Assembly (NCBI GenBank): GCA_024698145.1
Contig: JAILRO010000038.1
Location: forward strand, 1-64,000
Source of the DNA: Lachnospiraceae bacterium
GTDB taxonomy: Bacteria; Bacillota; Clostridia; Lachnospirales; Lachnospiraceae
Direction: 5' to 3'
DNA length: 64,000 bases
The notes under the pieces were generated by a model, which worked only from the letters and a program-made list of their open reading frames with translations, was not told where the DNA came from and searched no databases. Below, in pieces: positions 61,047-64,000 of this stretch; position 1 is the first letter of the stretch; each line of letters opens with the position of its first letter. Both the position numbers and the translations under genes were made by a program.

Positions 61047-62324
61047 ATGATAGACATTAAGTTTTTACGTGAGAATCCTGAAGTTGTGAAACAGAATATT
61101 AAGAATAAGTTTCAGGATGACAAGCTTCCGCTTGTTGATGAGGTAATCGAACTTGACAAGAAGAGTCGTGATGCAAAGGGTAAGGCTGATGCACTTCGTG
61201 CCGAGAAGAACAAGATTGCTAAACAGATTGGTGCATTAATGGCACAGGGTAAGAAAGATGAAGCAGAAGAAACTAAGAAGCAGGTAACCGAAAAGGCTGA
61301 AGAATTAGCTGAACTTGAGAAACTCGAGAAAGAGTATTCTGAACGAGTTACAGAGATTATGATGGTTATTCCTAACATTATTGATCCGTCGGTGCCTATT
61401 GGAAAAGATGATAGTGAGAATGTTGAGATAGAGAAGTTTGGCGAACCGGTAGTTCCTGATTTTGAGATACCTTATCATACAGAAATCATGGAGAAATTTG
61501 ATGGTATTGATCTTGATAGCGCCGGCAAGGTTGCAGGTAATGGTTTTTACTATCTTATGGGTGATATTGCGAGACTTCATTCCGCAATCATTTCGTATGC
61601 AAGAGATTTTATGATTGACAGAGGATTTACTTACTGTGTACCACCATTCATGATTCGTTCAAATGTTGTTACCGGTGTTATGAGTTTTGCTGAAATGGAT
61701 GCTATGATGTACAAGATTGAGGGTGAAGACTTGTATCTTATCGGAACAAGTGAGCATTCAATGATTGGTAAGTTTATCGATACAATCATCAAAGAAGATC
61801 AACTTCCAAAAACGTTGACAAGCTACTCACCATGTTTCCGTAAAGAGAAAGGTGCGCATGGTATTGAGGAAAGAGGAGTTTACCGTATTCATCAGTTTGA
61901 GAAGCAGGAAATGATTGTTGTATGTAAGCCTGAGGAAAGTCCTATGTGGTTTGATAAGTTATGGCAGAATACAGTAGATTTGTTCAGAAGTTTGGATATT
62001 CCTGTTCGTACTTTGGAGTGTTGCTCGGGTGATCTCGCAGATCTTAAGGTTAAGTCAATAGACGTTGAAGCATGGTCACCAAGACAGAAGAAGTATTTTG
62101 AGGTTGGAAGCTGTTCTAATCTTGGAGATGCTCAAGCAAGAAGACTTAAGATACGTGTCGCCGGTGAAGATGGAAAGTATTTTGCACATACGCTTAATAA
62201 CACAGTTGTTGCACCACCACGTATGTTGATTGCATTTCTTGAGAATAATCTTAATGAAGACGGAACTGTTAATATACCGGAAGTTCTTCGTCCATATATG
62301 GGTGGCAAAGAAAAGATTCAGTAA
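61047..62324 (+). CDS. serS: Seryl-tRNA synthetase
   Basis: SerS charges tRNA-Ser. The 425-residue protein has the N-terminal long antiparallel coiled coil that grips the tRNA (about 28-100) and a class II catalytic core: motif 2 around SYSPCFRKEKGAHG...RIHQFEKQE (about 261-290) and motif 3 near NTVVAPPRMLIAFLEN (about 388-403). ASPRQKKYFEVGSCSNLGDAQARR-type residues (about 350-370) line the active site; this stretch begins VEAWSPRQKKYFEVGSCS here. Length is normal. It is monocistronic, with promoter and terminator. Confidence 0.96.
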   Translation: MIDIKFLRENPEVVKQNIKNKFQDDKLPLVDEVIELDKKSRDAKGKADALRAEKNKIAKQIGALMAQGKKDEAEETKKQVTEKAEELAELEKLEKEYSERVTEIMMVIPNIIDPSVPIGKDDSENVEIEKFGEPVVPDFEIPYHTEIMEKFDGIDLDSAGKVAGNGFYYLMGDIARLHSAIISYARDFMIDRGFTYCVPPFMIRSNVVTGVMSFAEMDAMMYKIEGEDLYLIGTSEHSMIGKFIDTIIKEDQLPKTLTSYSPCFRKEKGAHGIEERGVYRIHQFEKQEMIVVCKPEESPMWFDKLWQNTVDLFRSLDIPVRTLECCSGDLADLKVKSIDVEAWSPRQKKYFEVGSCSNLGDAQARRLKIRVAGEDGKYFAHTLNNTVVAPPRMLIAFLENNLNEDGTVNIPEVLRPYMGGKEKIQ

Positions 62325-62332
62325 TATGTTGA

Positions 62333-62364
62333 AAAGACATACCCTTTGGGGTATGTCTTTTTTT
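62333..62364. terminator. Bidirectional terminator between serS and lysR-type gene
   Basis: AAAGACATACCC and GGGTATGTCTTT arms around TTTG (as AAAGACATACCC/TTT/GGGGTATGTC), followed by seven T residues. The A residues before the stem allow use by the convergent minus-strand gene. Confidence 0.9.
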
Positions 62365-63238
62365 AATGTAGCGTTTTGAAGTAGTTAAGAATTTGTTTAT
62401 GCATTGACTTTACGGCAGGTGCCATAAACTCATCATTTAATGTGCATATGCCGATTGTTCGATGCTCGGAAGGCCTTAACGGATAAATGTTGACATCGAA
62501 TGGTATGTTTTGCATGACAAGCTGCGGCATTATACATATTCCAAGTCCTGCAGCAACCATTGCAATCTGACTTATGTCGTCAACGACATGACAAGTTGAA
62601 TGAATAGTTAGATTGTATTTTTCGAAAAGTTGTTGGACGTCAGCGTCGGTACTTTCACGTTGCGAAATGAACTTTTGACCGTCTAATTCGTCTATGTCGA
62701 CATATTTTCTGTGCTTTGTTTTGTGATCTTTTGGTGCTATGAGCATTAGCTCGTCTTCATATATTGGTGTCATGGTGAGTTCACGGCAACTTGAATCGGA
62801 TAGAAAACCGATATCTACAACGCCGGTTTTGAGCCAGTTATATACATCTTCGTAAGTGCCTTGATAAATTTTTATTTCTATTCCCGGATGCGAACTTGAA
62901 AATTCTCCTATGATTTCAGGGATGAAACTTGTACATACGGAAGAAAATGTTCCGATTTTGACGGAACCGGTAGTAAGACCGTTAAACTCGGATATTGCCT
63001 GCTGTAGTTTTGCGTCGCTGTTTAATACGGTAAGAATGTATGGTTGAAGATTTTCACCATAACTAGTTAAAGTAATTCCGTTTTTGTTTCGGTTGAATAG
63101 AGGGAAGCCTAATTCTTTTTCGGCTGTAGAAATAGCATGACTAATGGCAGATGGTGTAAGGTTGAGGACCTGTGCCGCTTTTTGAAAACTTCCTTGCTCT
63201 ATTACTGTTTGAAATATTTGATATGCAAGTAATGTCAT
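62363..63238 (-). CDS. LysR-family transcriptional regulator
   Basis: The 291-residue protein has the LysR helix-turn-helix (about 1-60; FQTVIEQGSFQKAAQVLNLTPSAISHAISTAEKELG) and a two-lobed substrate-binding domain (about 88-288; VKIGTFSSVCTSFIPEIIGEF, VDIGFLSDSSC, MVAAGLGICIMPQLV). LysR regulators usually control divergent neighbours. The divergent gene here is yebC, a housekeeping gene, so the target is probably elsewhere or only its own promoter. The effector is unknown. Confidence 0.92.
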   Translation of the reverse strand: MTLLAYQIFQTVIEQGSFQKAAQVLNLTPSAISHAISTAEKELGFPLFNRNKNGITLTSYGENLQPYILTVLNSDAKLQQAISEFNGLTTGSVKIGTFSSVCTSFIPEIIGEFSSSHPGIEIKIYQGTYEDVYNWLKTGVVDIGFLSDSSCRELTMTPIYEDELMLIAPKDHKTKHRKYVDIDELDGQKFISQRESTDADVQQLFEKYNLTIHSTCHVVDDISQIAMVAAGLGICIMPQLVMQNIPFDVNIYPLRPSEHRTIGICTLNDEFMAPAVKSMHKQILNYFKTLH

Positions 63239-63352
63239 GGTTATTCTCCTTTGATATCTGTATTTTTAGTCCATGATTTTCAAATCTGATAATAAAAATA
63301 TAATAACAGATAGATGCTATTTTATCAACATATACTTGAATGATATTCATGC

Positions 63353-63381
63353 TTGAAAAAGTAATTACATAATGGTAAAAT
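63353..63381 (+). promoter_or_regulatory. yebC promoter
   Basis: TTGAAA (63353-63358) and TAAAAT (63376-63381) with 17 bp between, 43 bp before the ATG. Confidence 0.65.
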
Positions 63382-63423
63382 GTCCTATGTTTCAGATTAC
63401 AGGGATAAAAAGGAGATTTGATT

Positions 63424-64000
63424 ATGTCAGGACATTCAAAATTTGCCAATATTAAACATAAAAAAGAAAAGAATGATGCAGCTAGAGGTAAGATATTTAC
63501 TATAATCGGACGTGAGATTGCAGTTGCAGTCAAAGAAGGCGGACCGGATCCGAATAACAATTCTAAACTTCGTGATGTTATTGCGAAAGCTAAAGCTAAC
63601 AATATGCCAAATGATACTATTGAACGTGGTATCAAGAAGGCTGCAGGAGATGCAAGTGCAGTTAACTATGTGGGTATTACATATGAAGGCTATGGTCCTA
63701 ACGGAACAGCTATTATCGTAGATGCGCTTACTGATAATAAGAACAGAACAGCATCAAATGTTCGTAATGCATTTACCAAGGGTGGCGGAAATGTTGGAAC
63801 TACCGGTTGTGTATCATTTATGTTTGATAAAAAAGGTCAGATTATTGTTGCAAAAGAGGAATGCGACATGGAAGCTGATGACCTTATGATGATAGCTCTT
63901 GATGCAGGAGCAGAAGATTTTGCAGAAGAAGAGGATAGCTTCGAGATTCTTACAGCTCCGGATGATTTCTCTGCGGTACGTGAGGCGTTAGAGGCTGCAA
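63424..64000 (+). CDS. yebC: YebC/PmpR-family translation or transcription factor (partial, cut by window end)
   Basis: The frame opens at ATG 63424 after AAAGGAG and remains open to the end of the window, giving the first 192 residues of a family usually about 240 long. The N-terminus ([18 protein letters not shown]) and the stretches [34 protein letters not shown] and [16 protein letters not shown] are diagnostic. YebC proteins have been described as transcription regulators and, more recently, as factors that help ribosomes at difficult peptide stretches such as polyproline. The C-terminal part is outside the window. Confidence 0.93.
   Translation, partial: MSGHSKFANIKHKKEKNDAARGKIFTIIGREIAVAVKEGGPDPNNNSKLRDVIAKAKANNMPNDTIERGIKKAAGDASAVNYVGITYEGYGPNGTAIIVDALTDNKNRTASNVRNAFTKGGGNVGTTGCVSFMFDKKGQIIVAKEECDMEADDLMMIALDAGAEDFAEEEDSFEILTAPDDFSAVREALEAA

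Overview
The window is a contiguous piece of a low-GC, Gram-positive chromosome. The best fit is the Clostridia, probably the family Lachnospiraceae. This is inferred from gene content: type III glutamine synthetase beside an ANTAR regulator, SpoVAD/SpoVAE, an XylFII/LytS/YesN-like sugar-sensing system, several Cache-GGDEF proteins, a GlgA-type glycogen synthase and a 2-hydroxyacyl-CoA dehydratase activase. Genus cannot be fixed from sequence alone. I see no insertion sequence, prophage, CRISPR array, rRNA operon or origin. Most genes are on the + strand; the exceptions are the class A PBP, hslO with a small anchored protein, and a LysR regulator.

Layout. 1-4300: nitrogen assimilation (short type I glutamine synthetase, ANTAR antiterminator, type III glutamine synthetase). 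4.3-12.7 kb: a sugar-sensing and uptake locus (membrane-anchored sugar-binding sensor, YesM-type kinase, YesN/AraC-type regulator, then chvE-mmsA-mmsB). 12.7-18.9 kb: a tight run of four membrane signalling proteins, three of them diguanylate cyclases. 18.9-21.4 kb: a degenerate CbiE/CbiT-like protein and spoVAD-spoVAE. 21.4-25.1 kb: class A penicillin-binding protein (minus) and YigZ. 25.1-30.3 kb: RND exporter with a coiled-coil insertion, Nudix hydrolase, TtcA-like tRNA thiolase. 30.4-35.0 kb: split acyl-CoA dehydratase activase / HgdB-like pair and a small protein. 35.1-36.7 kb: HtrA protease. 36.7-41.8 kb: MMPL exporter, secreted heptad-repeat protein and TetR regulator behind a promoter with two palindromic operators. 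41.8-48.5 kb: cytoplasmic sugar-binding-domain/GGDEF fusion and a heterodimeric ABC exporter ending in a 134-bp nested palindrome. 48.5-58.4 kb: pyrE, a 50-residue membrane protein, degV, a CarD-type regulator, a TPR protein, an SH3b glucosaminidase, hslO, a large unrecognised protein and a lone prepilin. 58.4-64.0 kb: tRNA-Gly(GCC), a structured intergenic element, yfbR, glgA, serS, a LysR regulator and the start of yebC.

How the parts may work together. The 4.3-12.6 kb block reads as one regulon: an extracytoplasmic sugar sensor signals through kinase and AraC-type regulator to the adjacent monosaccharide ABC importer, whose promoter carries a 20-bp-spaced direct repeat. Four intact GGDEF proteins and no EAL or HD-GYP protein in the window indicate strong investment in c-di-GMP synthesis driven by extracellular and sugar signals. 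Two unrelated exporters (RND at 25 kb, MMPL at 37 kb) are associated with similar heptad-repeat modules, one built in and one as a separate secreted protein. That is the most system-like novelty here, followed by the two multi-hairpin intergenic elements and the orphan CbiET-like protein.
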